Positions 23,046-33,701 are shown, numbered from the stretch's first letter. The stretch is 64,000 nt of DNA from Rhynchopus sp. YZ270_cl-10 (GCA_964035575.1 OZ037919.1:1054001-1118000); one strand, 5' to 3'. Program-made: numbers and translations. Notes: generated by a model not told the origin, from the sequence alone.

Positions 23046-23348
23046 GCGAGTGTAGCGCGCCCGGGTTTGGGACCCCTTTTTGAATTTCGAAGGGCGGTTA
23101 AAGTGGGCCCAGAATCACAGTTCTGACACTCATTTAGCATTGTGAGCAACTCACTAGTGGTCGTAACCAAAATTTGTATCAATCAAGAACTTGTCCATTT
23201 TCTCGAAATGACCCCACTACAGTGAGGGTAGAGCTCGGAAAGCCCGAAAAAGGGCAAAAAACCCCACCCAAAAAAAGGAAAAAAACGGGAACATAAATCC
23301 AGAATTTTGCTGTTTTTCCCGAGAACAAGGAACAACCCTGCTCCCGAC

Positions 23349-23625
23349 CCCGCTAAGTCTGGTAGAGCCTTGAATTTTTCACATGGCACTTCCTCAAATC
23401 ACATTCCCCCTCTACCAGGAACGTTGTGCACGTTTCTTTTAACTTTCTTTAAACCAACAAAATAAACAAATAACAAGGACATCTTACAGTGGCAGAAGGT
23501 GACGTCGTAATCTCATACAAAGCAACGCACACCTTCCTCTCTGACTTCACTGTCTACAACAACCACTAATCAAAACAGAGCACAAAGCACTTTCAAAGCA
23601 AAAAAAAAAAAAAAAACATTTTCAT
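23349..23625. repeat. Segmental duplication, left copy, part 2
   Basis: Matches 26516-26755, including CTACCAGGAACGTTGTGCAC and a conserved 3' exon-like stretch after TTACAG. That stretch translates as DVVISYKATHTFLSDFTVYN plus two or three residues and TAA (23493-23569). Differences between copies inside it are few and partly synonymous. Confidence 0.75.
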
Positions 23626-23637
23626 CCCGCTTCAAAG

Positions 23638-23919
23638 ATGGGAAATACACAGAGCGTGATCCCACCCAGAGATGACCAGTACTTCTCCATCATATTTGAT
23701 TGGTGGTCCATCAATCTGGTGCACACACCACCACACATCACGCAAGCTATCCGAAGAAGGTGCGACACTTCTGGGTACACAGGTGGATGCTGCAGTGCCA
23801 TGGCTAAGCGGGTAACGGACGGCACCACCCGCATCAGCCTCAGTGGGTTTGCAGTTAGGGACCCCGCTCTGCCGTGGCAGTCGTGGTTAGCGTTGTCATG
23901 TTTGTCTGTAGCACACTAG
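23638..23919 (+). pseudogene. Broken 5' copy of the four-module gene
   Basis: The first 72 or so codons (MGNTQSVIPPRDDQYFSIIF... to LSGFA, nucleotides 23625-23854) are about 90 percent identical to the start of the gene at 24173. The sequence then leaves homology abruptly and reads unrelated residues to a stop at 23919. This is a tandem partial duplication of about 230 bp. A short peptide could still be made, and the myristoylation-type start MGNTQS is kept, but function is doubtful. Confidence 0.75.
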
Positions 23920-24172
23920 TAAGAAGAGAGACTCTTGGTCTCATTGGCGTCTGTTTCTCAAGAGTTTGGTTGTTGTTCTACTCTTGTGGGTTTCTTAAAC
24001 GGAAGCGCCTCCCCATTTACCACGAATGTCGGGGGGATATACAGGCTGCACAGAGCTCCCCCCACTATGTGGCAGTCGAGCCTTGTTACGTGGCTCCTGT
24101 TTTCTTTTTGTACAAAACCTCGAATACAACACAAAACACAGATACATACAATAGCCAAAAGAAAGCTTCAAG

Positions 24173-25681
24173 ATGGGAATTCCACAGAGCGTGATCCCAC
24201 CCAGAGATGACCAGTACTTCTCCATCATATTTGATCGGTGGTTCGTCTATCTGGTGCACACACCACCACACATTACGCGAGCTATCCGGAGAAGATGCGA
24301 CGCTTCTGGGTACACAAGTGGATGCTTCACTGACATGGTGGAGCGGGTAACGGACGGCACCACCCGCATCACACTCAGTGGGTTTGCAAAGGAATCAAAA
24401 TCTGAAGCCGTGCGCGCAAGAGCACTCCTCGTCAGCATCTTAACAGACATCTACGCACATGGCTACGAGGCAGTGCAGAACACATACCTTTGCAGACAAC
24501 TTGCTGGCTCAACGTGGATCTTCCAGAAGATGCAGCCACAGGCACCTCGCAAGACGAGTGGACTGTTGACTGTCGGGATCAGCAGCTACGACTCACTGCA
24601 CCTGATTGGCTGCTCGCAGGGAACGAACATTGTCGCGACAGCTGTGCAGCAGGGATACGCCGCTGGTGTGCAGAAGGACCAAGTCGTGCAAGGTGTCTGC
24701 CGTGAGATGAAGCTGAACGGGGACCCCTGGGGACCCGGGACCTGCTCTGAGTTGATGGCGGGGCGGAACCTGCTTCTGCGGATCTTTGAGGCGATGGACC
24801 GTGAGGGGAAGTCGTTCCTCACAACCTGCAACTTCAAGGGCACGTCGGACAGCCTGTACTTCACGGACAACCCGCACTGCGACAGACAGGGACGCTTTGC
24901 GATGCTCAGTCTGAACTCTACCGACTGTCTGCGTGTGCTGAACTTGGGGACTGAGGAGGTGGGGATGATCCGTTCCATCATCAGGTCGTACTGGCCGCGT
25001 GGGGTGCAGGCAGAAGGTGCGAAGGCTGGGTACTATGAGTTCAAGTTGAAGGGCACACCTTGGTGGGCAGACGGAAATGACGCTGTTGCATCACGACTGC
25101 TGATGTCGCACCTGTTTGAGGCGATGAAGGCTGTTGGGTGGGAGGTGCACGCTTCATTGGATGTGGGCAGAAAGATGAGTGACAAGTCTGTGATTGTTCT
25201 CCGCAGCTGCACACCGTCACAGGACAAGCACATGTGCATCAGCTTCAACGAAACAGACAAGATCCGTATTCTGAACAGCACTGAGATGGTTGGCCCACTG
25301 CGTGACACCATCTCTCAGTGGCATGCTGGAGTACAGAGGGAACAGGACTACAGTGGTTCTTACGAGTTCAAGATGAGGGGGAATCCGTGGGGATTTATAG
25401 ACAGATCTTGTGGAGTTGTGCTTGCGACGGACATCCTGAGGACGATGCACCGTTATGGGTGGAAGCTTCTGTGCTGTGCTGAAACGTCTGCAAAGACGTA
25501 TACGGAAACGAGTCGAAATTCCTCTACTGCGATCTGCCCTGTGGACTCGTGGTACTTTGCGAAGTTGGACAGCAACGTGATGCCTCCGCAGGTGTACGAA
25601 CAGCCGTCAGCACCACCACCTCCCCCGACAGGTGAGGACACCTTTGCAGCACCACAGAAGTGCGAAGGAGATGAGGTCTAA
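24173..25681 (+). CDS. Four-module repeat protein with possible N-myristoylation
   Basis: 502 residues. I cannot name the family, although similar YEFKLKGxPW proteins occur in various eukaryotes from memory. A module of about 105 residues repeats four times: about 24-165, 170-280, 283-388 and 394-470 (the last lacks its second half). Each copy has a strand ending K[LM]xGxPW, a helix rich in LL (SRLLMSHLFEAMKAVGWEV), a strand with W/Y-F, then a hydrophobic strand and a helix ending GVQ. The first copy is the most divergent. The start MGIPQS fits the MGxxxS myristoylation pattern, also kept in the broken copy upstream (MGNTQS). The C-terminus is Pro-rich (PSAPPPPPTGED). No signal peptide or membrane span. 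Probably a cytosolic protein held at membranes; partner unknown. Confidence 0.85.
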   Translation: MGIPQSVIPPRDDQYFSIIFDRWFVYLVHTPPHITRAIRRRCDASGYTSGCFTDMVERVTDGTTRITLSGFAKESKSEAVRARALLVSILTDIYAHGYEAVQNTYLCRQLAGSTWIFQKMQPQAPRKTSGLLTVGISSYDSLHLIGCSQGTNIVATAVQQGYAAGVQKDQVVQGVCREMKLNGDPWGPGTCSELMAGRNLLLRIFEAMDREGKSFLTTCNFKGTSDSLYFTDNPHCDRQGRFAMLSLNSTDCLRVLNLGTEEVGMIRSIIRSYWPRGVQAEGAKAGYYEFKLKGTPWWADGNDAVASRLLMSHLFEAMKAVGWEVHASLDVGRKMSDKSVIVLRSCTPSQDKHMCISFNETDKIRILNSTEMVGPLRDTISQWHAGVQREQDYSGSYEFKMRGNPWGFIDRSCGVVLATDILRTMHRYGWKLLCCAETSAKTYTETSRNSSTAICPVDSWYFAKLDSNVMPPQVYEQPSAPPPPPTGEDTFAAPQKCEGDEV

Positions 25682-26309
25682 GCGCTGCATCAGCATTCAT
25701 CTAGTGGACACATGGTGAGGTGTCCTCTTCAAGGGTTGAACATCATCCCTAATCACGAATCCGATTTTCTTTACTTCCCGTTCTCCCATTTTTCCATTTC
25801 AATTCTTCTGCCATGAGTAGCAGAGATATTGGACAGGTTCACTCATCTGGTTGGTCTGCCACAAAGCATTCTAACCAACATTCAATACACAGTAGGGTAC
25901 TTATTCATGAAGTAAAACACATGAAAAAATAAAAGAACTTCTGCAGGATTTTTTTTGAGGGTGGTTGCAAGATCATCTTAGTTATTTCTTTTTAGACAAC
26001 TGCCTTGCAAAGGTTGTAGGGGAGGAAATGGAAACGTATCTGAGCCCGGGTTTTTGGTGAGTGCGATATAAAGACGGCACAACTTATCGACAGAAAAGTT
26101 TTTGATAGTCTCTACACACTCCACAAAAATCCGGTGCGATCAATGAAAAACAATGGCCGTTTGAGCCTTATTCTTGGACCTTAAGCTCGAGTCGTGCGCG
26201 GCGGCGTTCGGGGAGCAGGGGTACAAGAAGAGAATAAAAAATGCAGGAAAAATAGACAAAGAGAAAAACAAAGAGATTTTGACAAAGGGACTTCGTTTAC
26301 AGTTTTCTA
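25682..26309. other. Spacer without a visible gene
   Basis: AT-rich; no coding character. The right-hand duplication copy starts at its end. Confidence 0.6.
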
Positions 26310-26755
26310 GACATGAGGCACAAAACCAGGGTGGCGGGTCTTTCGGTGGGTCTTTAATAATTGAAGGGGGAAAAGACTCTGTCTGACAGCTACCAATACG
26401 AAACGTTTTCTGATTGTGGTCAAGCTTGCCATGCTCTCTCTCTCTGTCCCACACAACTAACCTACCTGCTGCAGAACTAATATTTTGCGCAATATAAAAA
26501 TAACGTAAACCCTCAACCCCTCTAGAACCTTGAATTCCTCACACTTCACTTCCTCAAATCGCATCCCCCCTCTACCAGGAACGTTGTGCACGTTTCTTTT
26601 AAAGCAAAATAAACAAACAAATAACAAGGACATCTTACAGGTGTCTGAGGATGACGTCGTAATCTCATACAAAGCAACACACACCTTCCTCTCTGACTTC
26701 ACTGTCTACAACAGCCACTAATCAAAACAGAGCACAAAGCACTTTCAAAGCAAAA
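26310..26755. repeat. Segmental duplication, right copy (empty site)
   Basis: About 85-90 percent identical to 22235-22454 joined to 23349-23625. Where the left copy carries the hAT-like element, this copy reads straight through (AACGTAAACCCTCAACCCCT). It retains an exon-like 3' part (26640-26721, VSEDDVVISYKATHTFLSDF, then TVYNSH and stop) preceded by CATCTTACAG. Confidence 0.8.
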
Positions 26756-26825
26756 AAACCCCATTTTCCTCCCCCCCTTCTACCAGGAAGGTTGTGTCAT
26801 CCTGCACACCTACAAATAGAACACA

Positions 26826-28439
26826 ATGACCCTCCCACCCCCTTGTGAATTCTACACCCTGCGTACCCCTGCGTATGTCTTCGTCGCGAAACGCAAAGGC
26901 GAATTAGAGGATATGATGAGCATCGAAGTGCTCGACACCTTGACCGGCCAGGTCCTCGAGGGGTGCCCGCTGAGTGCGACGGGTTTGACCTCCTTTGGGA
27001 TTAAACTGCCGAATATTTTTGACAGCACGGTGGGTTCTGAAGTACAGTCCGAGGATTTTGCGGGGTTTATAAATGCGTTGATTACTAATGGGCTGCTTAG
27101 TGTTGTTGATGCTGAGGATGCGGTCAGGGAGAAACTTCCGGCTGACTTCCACTCTGACCCTCACGACCATCAAGATGCGATCAACATTGTCCGCACCGCT
27201 TTTGTCCACCACTATGAACAGGAAGGGTTAGATGCTCCGGAGACCCCGGTTCTTCGTACCGGCGCTGCAGACATTATAATGACCCAAGCACTTCAAGACG
27301 AATTTAACCAACATTTTGATGACGCCCTATATCACTCTAAGCAAAACCGGGTTGCCTCCGCAATGGACTCTTTTAGCAAAGCGTTTGAGATCGGAGGGAA
27401 TGCGGAAGACTATGCGTCTGTGGTAGATGCATATTACAAAGACCATAAAACATCTGGGGAGCACAAAAGGGAATTGATAGTGTCGTACCTGAACCTCGCG
27501 GGGTATTCCTTTCAGGAAGGGAAGATTGAGGAGGCGATGGCGGCGATGAAAGGGTTTGCGGTGTTGTGTCAATCGGAAGGGTGTGTTGCATTGCAGCATT
27601 TGCTGAACGCAGCGTTGCTTCGTCTGCGTGTTGCGGTGGATTCGGGAAGCACGGTAGCAGACATCCGCGATCTTTATGAATTTGTTACAAAAATGCAGGG
27701 ATCTGCCCGGCTCTTCTATAGAGACAACCTCCGCCCTTCTCTTGAACGGCGTGCCCACCGCACTGCAGCAAAGGACTCCAGCCGCAACTACCAGGACGCA
27801 GGGAACTACGAGACGTATCTCATGGAGGCGATGCTGAAGAAGAAGGCGCTGCTCGATCTGCACTTTACAGATGAGTTTGTGTTCCTCCGTCGTGTCGCGA
27901 GGGAGGTGCTTCAGGAGACCGATCCGCTTACCAGAGACATTCTGGAGGCTGCAATCGCCAAATACAGCAACGAACTCCGTAGCGAAGAACTCTGCGAAGC
28001 CAGAAAGCTTCTTGCAACCCTCCCAGAGGCAGGCCCGGTGCCACGCCACTTCACCTCCTCGGGATGTCCTTTCTTTGCGTTAGTCAAGGAGATTCGTTCC
28101 ATGAACACAAAGGTCAACCCACGGCGCCAAGTAGACGCCTTCTGGGAGACGGCGAAGGTGAAGTACCTCCTTGGGTTGCCCTGCGAAGATGGTTGTCTAC
28201 ATGACTATTCTTTGGCGTGTCCGATATACGCAGCAGACACGTTAACGCAGCATGGTATGAAGTCTGTGGACGTAGAGGTGCGTCAAACGCACCTAAAAAA
28301 CGCGGTGCTCGTCTGTGAGGCAAAGATGCAGCATCTGTTTGAGAAGATGACCCCCTCAGCAGTGCAAGGCGTGCGTGATGCTGTTGCAGCGCGTGTCAAG
28401 AGCGGGCCTGTGGTGCAGAGCGATGCTGTAGTTGTATGA
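26826..28439 (+). CDS. Unknown 537-residue alpha-helical protein
   Basis: Single exon, 537 residues, no recognised family. The N-terminal 100 residues have a beta-rich character (YTLRTPAYVFVAKRKGELED, then MSIEVLDTL). From about residue 150 the sequence is almost all amphipathic helix with TPR-like spacing (ALYHSKQNRVASAMDSFSKA, then YLNLAGYSFQEGKIEEAMAA), suggesting a helical-repeat scaffold. A later stretch (about 420-470) has scattered Cys and His. No signal peptide or membrane span, so probably cytosolic. The ATG follows CACCTACAAATAG, the likely leader acceptor, by five bases. The gene begins 70 bp after the right-hand segmental duplication. Confidence 0.8.
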   Translation: MTLPPPCEFYTLRTPAYVFVAKRKGELEDMMSIEVLDTLTGQVLEGCPLSATGLTSFGIKLPNIFDSTVGSEVQSEDFAGFINALITNGLLSVVDAEDAVREKLPADFHSDPHDHQDAINIVRTAFVHHYEQEGLDAPETPVLRTGAADIIMTQALQDEFNQHFDDALYHSKQNRVASAMDSFSKAFEIGGNAEDYASVVDAYYKDHKTSGEHKRELIVSYLNLAGYSFQEGKIEEAMAAMKGFAVLCQSEGCVALQHLLNAALLRLRVAVDSGSTVADIRDLYEFVTKMQGSARLFYRDNLRPSLERRAHRTAAKDSSRNYQDAGNYETYLMEAMLKKKALLDLHFTDEFVFLRRVAREVLQETDPLTRDILEAAIAKYSNELRSEELCEARKLLATLPEAGPVPRHFTSSGCPFFALVKEIRSMNTKVNPRRQVDAFWETAKVKYLLGLPCEDGCLHDYSLACPIYAADTLTQHGMKSVDVEVRQTHLKNAVLVCEAKMQHLFEKMTPSAVQGVRDAVAARVKSGPVVQSDAVVV

Positions 28440-29932
28440 GCGGGGGGGAAAAGACTGAAGAAAAAATGGGGGAGGGATGGCAGTAAAGAGATAAGACGGC
28501 GCTGTTCTGTGCATTTTTTTTTTATTGCGGGGAGAAAAATACTAGAACAAAAAAACCTCTTTCATCTTTTGTTGGATTTGGCAGGCTGTCAGTTTCTCAG
28601 CTGGGCAGAGAGTACGTGCACACCCACGTCATCAATACTGTGCCTGGTTTTTTTTTGTTTTTGTTAGTGTTGTGATGTGTTGTAAATATTTGTCCTAAGC
28701 AGACGTGATGTGCATATGAGGCACTGTTGCGTCTTTCGTTTTTTTTTTTTTGCAACTGACGCGCTGGAGAGGCCCTGGCCAAACATGGCGTGTTAGGGGA
28801 AATATATTCGTCGCACAGATTAGATCAGAGACCCCACCCGATATGTTTTTCATTTTACCTCTTTTGTGCTCCGCCACCGACACTCCCATTTTCTGTACTT
28901 CAGGCAATAATCATATACCATCACACACTGACACAGTCCGCGTGTGCTGGAAACAATCAATTTTTTCAAAAAAAAAAGTGGAAGCGTGCAATGCAACAAA
29001 CGGTCGAGATCTGATCAAGCGAAACGGATATATTTTTCACTTTTTTTTTTGAAAACTTTCCACAACGTGCACCCTCGCGAACGGGCAATCCAATAATTTT
29101 TTTTTTGCCTCTTTTGGGAAGTGGAGGATAGAGTATGCACAGTGACTGCACAAATCATGTTATTTTACATGTTGCCCGAGGGGCACATGGCGACCGTGCG
29201 GGTTGTCACCCATACGTTCTGGCTGATCCCTTTCTCTCATGGGTTGTGGATAAAACAACTTCACGCATTTTGTATTATTGTAAAAGGGGCTGGGTGGGGG
29301 GAAAGTGAGGCATATGTGCAATGGGTAAAGTGGGTTGCAAAGTGAATGTGCTTTTTTTGAAGATATGACACAGAGACATATTAACCTTTCAACCTTTTGT
29401 TTTGTTCTGTTTTTTTGGTTGGGGCCCGTCATTGTACCAAAGGTACTCTGTCGCAAGAGGGCTTTGTATTTCATGCCAACGTTTTCTTTTTTTGCGACTC
29501 CTCCCGACAGGAGGTGTACGTCATTTTTGTTTTGCCGGCTTTTCTCTCTTTTTTTTTGAGCTCCATATTATAGCCTTTCCCACACATGCAAAACGGGTAG
29601 AGGAGCACAACCGGACCCATGAATCACACACAGACTTTATTAACGTGACTCCAATGCTCCCCATCTGACCTATGAGAGGAAGCGGGAGTAGGGCACATCA
29701 GATGTAAACCACAAAGTAGATGTCGGGCCGCATGGCCTCCACGGTCAAAGGTACACTGTAACGAGAGGGCTTTTTGTCTTTCAAGTCAAAAACACTTTTC
29801 TATCCTATAATAGTCCCACGCAAGCAATACGCACAAAAGCCCCCCTCTCCTTGCACACATTCATTTTCTTCCCTTTTTTCCCTTTCCAACCTTTTTTCTA
29901 GGTACTTTTTTCAAAAAAAAAAAAAAAACAAA
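28440..29932. other. Spacer with an imperfect fold-back and family E repeats
   Basis: No gene. 28797-28840 (GAAATATATTCGTCGCACAG, ATTAGATCAGAGACC) is an imperfect inverted copy of 28990-29040. Family E repeats lie at 29428-29475 and 29697-29785. It ends in CTTTTTTCTAG (29891-29901), the likely leader acceptor for the next gene. Confidence 0.55.
29697..29785 (+). repeat. Dispersed repeat, family E, copy 3
   Basis: CATCAGATGTAAACCAC, GCATGG, GGTACACTGTAACGAGAGGG and CTTTTTGTCTTTCAA. The same order occurs at 33593-33701. Confidence 0.55.
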
Positions 29933-31555
29933 ATGTTCACCGCACTGCTTTTTTCCTGTCTGCTTGCAGTCTCGACTGCTGCCCCGCTGCAACGGTACCA
30001 CTTTCTCATGAAGAACATGATCAGTGACGATGAGCTGCACCGCTTCCAAGCAGAGCTGGAGGGTATGATGGAGGCACGTGGCAACGAACGTGACACAGAG
30101 CTGTTCAGGGAACTTGGCCTCGTAGTGGTGCTTGCAGAGCTGACCCAGCACACCTACACTGCCGCGGAGGGGCGTTGGGGGAACGACCCTGAAGGGGTTG
30201 TCGTCGCAATCAGCCGCGACCGCCGTGTCACACAAGACTCTGCAGACGTCTTCTCCCAGTCTGCCTTCCCCAACTGGGGAATTGCTCGGCTCTTTTCAGA
30301 CTCCCCTGGTCTCACGCATTCAAGCGAACCTAAGGCACAGTCGGATGGACAGGGCACCGTCATTTATGTTCTCGACACCGGAGTCGACTGTGGCCACCCA
30401 GAATTCTCCAAGCCATGGCTGATGGCTGAATCCTGCGTTGTAGGGCCCTGCTATCTTACTGAAAACAATGTCCAAGACGGTGTGATGGGATGCGCCGTGG
30501 ATGACAACGGGCATGGTACTCACGTCGCCTCACTTGCAGGGGGTAAAGGGACCAGCATGGCACCGTCCGCAACGATTGTTTCTGTGAAGGTGATGGATGC
30601 AGAGGGGCGTGGTACGTTGTCTGACGTGTTGAGTGCGGTGAAGTGGGTGGTGGACGATTATGTGTCGAGAGGACGTCCGTCGAGTATCATCAACTTGTCG
30701 CTGTCCGCTGTGCATTCTGAGGTGGTCAACCAGGTGCTCGACTTCGTTGCAGCGCACGGCCTTCACGTCACCACCGCCGCAGGGAACAGCGCAACCGACA
30801 GCTGCGAGGTCAGCCCCGCCTCCAGCAGCAACTCCATCACCGTTTCCGGGACCGGCCTCCACATGATCTCTGGCCGTGCAGAGGACACACACTACAGTCT
30901 TTCCAACACCGGGCACTGCGTTGACATCCACGCCCCTGCTGAGAACATGCGTGGAGCCCGCCACAACACCCGCGACAGCACCCCCGAAGAGGACAGATAC
31001 CTTGTCCTCTCCGGTACCAGCACTGCCGCCCCCATGGTTTCAGCGATGCTGGCAAAGTACCTTTCGCACAACCCCGGGACAGAACCCGAGGCCGCAAAGA
31101 GGTGGCTTCTCGCAAGCGCGCAGCCGGCGACCCTGGTAGGCCTTCCAGAGAACGCAGGGGTGCCACATTCCATTGCGCATTACCCAACAGACGCAGTGCT
31201 TCTTCCGCAGGCAGAGACGCTTCTGACCACGGAGAACTGCTTCGGCGATGTCACCCTGCTGACGCAGCCTGGTGTGCTGCAGTACCCCGAGACCGAGGAG
31301 GTGTACCAACGGGGTGTGCAGAAGTGCTGGGTGTTCCAGTGTTCTGGGCGTGTGTACATGAAGTTCTCCCGCTTTGCTCTGCAGCTGGACCGCGACCAGG
31401 TGCACATCAACTCCAAGAGACACTTCTCCGGACACATGGTCGACCTTCGTGATGCATCGTACGGCGACACGCTCATGCGCTTCGCTTCAGACACAACACA
31501 ATCGGAAGATCCCTCAGCCGACACCGGGTTTTCACTGACATGGTTTTGTGTGTGA
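29933..31555 (+). CDS. Secreted subtilisin-like serine protease (S8) with CUB-like tail
   Basis: 540 residues from the ATG at 29933, which follows a CTTTTTTCTAG acceptor; the longer upstream frame is spurious. Residues 1-17 are a signal peptide. Residues 18-135 form an inhibitor-I9-like propeptide region. The catalytic set is complete: Asp148 (YVLDTGVD), His194 (GHGTHVA), oxyanion Asn285 (TAAGNS) and Ser363 (SGTSTAAP in place of the usual SGTSMAsP). This order and spacing fit the proteinase K-like subfamily. Residues about 430-540 are a CUB-like domain (CWVFQCSGR ... DTLMRFASD ... WFC) like those at 5965-6360 and in the protease at 46737. Expected to work as a secreted digestive or processing enzyme. 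Single exon. Confidence 0.93.
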   Translation: MFTALLFSCLLAVSTAAPLQRYHFLMKNMISDDELHRFQAELEGMMEARGNERDTELFRELGLVVVLAELTQHTYTAAEGRWGNDPEGVVVAISRDRRVTQDSADVFSQSAFPNWGIARLFSDSPGLTHSSEPKAQSDGQGTVIYVLDTGVDCGHPEFSKPWLMAESCVVGPCYLTENNVQDGVMGCAVDDNGHGTHVASLAGGKGTSMAPSATIVSVKVMDAEGRGTLSDVLSAVKWVVDDYVSRGRPSSIINLSLSAVHSEVVNQVLDFVAAHGLHVTTAAGNSATDSCEVSPASSSNSITVSGTGLHMISGRAEDTHYSLSNTGHCVDIHAPAENMRGARHNTRDSTPEEDRYLVLSGTSTAAPMVSAMLAKYLSHNPGTEPEAAKRWLLASAQPATLVGLPENAGVPHSIAHYPTDAVLLPQAETLLTTENCFGDVTLLTQPGVLQYPETEEVYQRGVQKCWVFQCSGRVYMKFSRFALQLDRDQVHINSKRHFSGHMVDLRDASYGDTLMRFASDTTQSEDPSADTGFSLTWFCV

Positions 31556-31947
31556 AAAAATGGAATTAGAAATCAAAGAATGCGAAATTCATGTTTTTTT
31601 TTTACCCTCTTTTTTGCGAGAGAGAGACTCAAGAGTTTGCAAAACGTCTCTTCCCTTTTTGGCTCAATTTCTATCACAAAAAAGTACGATAGAAAATTTC
31701 TTTTTTTTTGAATGGAAAATGAAGAATATAATGGAGAAGGTATGGCTCGCAAGGCCTGCCTGCTTTTAAAATATATTGGTTGAAGAAGATTGCCATGATG
31801 TACTAAAATAATGAAAATGTTGGAAAATAAATTATCAATTGACAATGTCATTATTAGACTCTAATGATTTCCAAAACGCTAATTGGACTTCGACAACTAG
31901 AAATTAGGGGTGTGTGTGTGTGTGTGTGTGTGTGTTTTTTTTGTTCT

Positions 31948-32103
31948 GCACACTACTTTGTGAGCGGAAAGTGTCACGTCGTTCACTCACCCAACCGTGC
32001 TCCGCAACACCACCACCCAGCAGGTGATTTTTAGTGTGTGTGGAAGCGTCAACGCATCAAACAACTACAAGAAGGGGGGTGAGGGAACGACAAGTGACAC
32101 TTT
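31948..32103 (+). repeat. Inverted-repeat-bounded dispersed repeat, family C, copy 2
   Basis: About 90 percent identical to 46402-46560 over about 155 bp. The near-end motif GTGTCACGTCGTTC is inverted as GAACGAC-A-AGTGACAC at the other end. A CCACCACCCAGCAGGTGA segment lies in the middle. Confidence 0.7.
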
Positions 32104-33534
32104 TACCCCGACTATGTCTTTTTTCTCAAGATAGGGGTTTTTTTGGCTTACAAATCACTCATAGGCACATTCATTTTGCCGAATGGACATCATTTTTATC
32201 TTTTATTGTTTTTTCCCCCTCTTGTTCCCCCCTTTTTTTTCGTAGATGAAAAAAAGGGGGAAAACACAGCATTTTTTTACCCAAATCCTCTCTGGGCGTC
32301 CATGTGCCATCCCCTCCCCTTCTCCCTGTTCACAAAGAGGGCCCCCCGACACCCCACGTAAATGTGGAAGTGCTCCCTCTCTCTGTTCACACCCTTTTCC
32401 CCTTTACGATGTACCATAGTCGATGATAATGTGAAGTAATGCACATTGTGAAGGAGTTTATTTTATTTTATTTTTCTCAAGTTCTCTTTGCTTTCTTTTC
32501 GTTTCATTTAAGAATAGAAAGTATATGAAATAATTTTTCTCAAGTTTAGGTTTTTTTTTGTAATGGTAGCAATTATTGCACGGAATACTTTACGTATACA
32601 CGGCAGCCATCAAGACCAAGACTCTTTAGGTTACTCTTCCTCCTGGTGATCAGACATTACATCCAGTAAGGACAGAGAAAGGAATAAGAAAAAAGAAAAA
32701 AAAAAAACTTTTGTATTTTGTGTATTCCCGAAACAAAAAACTGAAGTAGAAGGTACCAAATGTTCACACGAACATCGGTTTCACGATATTCACCCACCAT
32801 TTAAAGGGAAATCACTGAAGATGTCCACCCTTTCGAATACAACTGTATGATTCTTAGGACTGAAACAGGGTTAATATCAGAAACCAATCTACTGAAGTTT
32901 CAACTTGTGCACGAAGCATTTTACTTTTCTTTTCTACGTTTTGCAAAACACACAACATAAAAAGAAAGATGGGACCATTTTTGTTGATCCCTCACCATAT
33001 ACTATCAATTTATTGATTGCATATGATGAAAATACTTTGTAATGGTTATTTGGTGTTCTGGGTGCCTGCGTTCTACATGAGGTGTTTTGCGCTTACAACT
33101 TCCATTTGGCCGCATCCTTGAAAGTGTCATCCATCAACTACAAATTTATTTTGTTAACCCACCCCCTCTAATGCCTACAGTGCCTTCAATGATGAGCATA
33201 TAACGGCAAAAACAAAACAAAAAAAAAAAAACCTCTTTTTCTCCCATTCCATTTTTCTGTGTTACAAAAACAATAAAAGAAGCCTCACTTTTGGTAGAAA
33301 AACCGTCAGAGGCAACAAAACAAAGGGCTCTTTCCAGACCCTTTTTTAAAATTTTTTTGTGTTAAAAATAGGAAACTAATCAAGAGGATTAGTCGAACGA
33401 AAACATTTTCTTGTCTTCTTTTTTTGCCAGATACTGTGCAGTGACGCGCAGTGTTTATCAGTTCGTTTGTTTTATAGACCCCCCACACTGCAAACACTCA
33501 AAGGTGCAGCAACCCACGGGAAAATCACCCATCG

Positions 33535-33588
33535 GGGAACGCCAGTACCCGGCGTCCCCTCAGGCGTTTGTACTATCAACTTTCACCT
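33535..33588 (+). repeat. SINE-like 3' tail, family D, copy 7
   Basis: GGAACGCCAGTACCCGGCGT, CAGGCGTTTGTACTATCAAC and TTTCACC. A diverged relative of the 36351 and 12772 tails, directly followed by a family E repeat. Confidence 0.35.
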
Positions 33589-33592
33589 TTGT

Positions 33593-33701
33593 ATCAGATG
33601 TAAACCACGAAATGGATTGTAGGACTGCATGGTTGGGTCACCCCGGTACACTCGGTCATTGTACCAAGGTACACTGTTCACGAGAGGGCTTTTGTATTTC
33701 A
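33593..33701 (+). repeat. Dispersed repeat, family E, copy 4
   Basis: ATCAGATGTAAACCAC, GGACTGCATGG, GTCATTGTACCAAGGTACAC, ACGAGAGGGCTTTTGTATTT. The longest copy of this family in the window. Confidence 0.55.

Larger units (their letters stand above)
22455..23340. mobile_element. 886-bp hAT-like TIR element
   Basis: Ends CAGGGAAGTTCCT and AGGAACAACCCTG, with perfect 8-bp target duplications CTCCCGAC at 22447-22454 and 23341-23348. Eight-base duplications with CAGGG ends are the hAT signature. The inverted similarity extends inward past ATTCTGGATTT. There is no transposase ORF. Inside lie a reversed SINE-like repeat (22826-22945), the GCGCCGCAGGC repeat (22688-22830) and the CCCTTGCATTTTGCAGCC repeat (22989-23045). 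The paralogous locus near 26510 lacks the insertion. Confidence 0.88.

Noticed and set aside
29774-29932. N-terminal extension of the first subtilisin
   Set aside because: Crosses the pyrimidine tract and AG acceptor and a poly-A run; a signal peptide starts at 29933.
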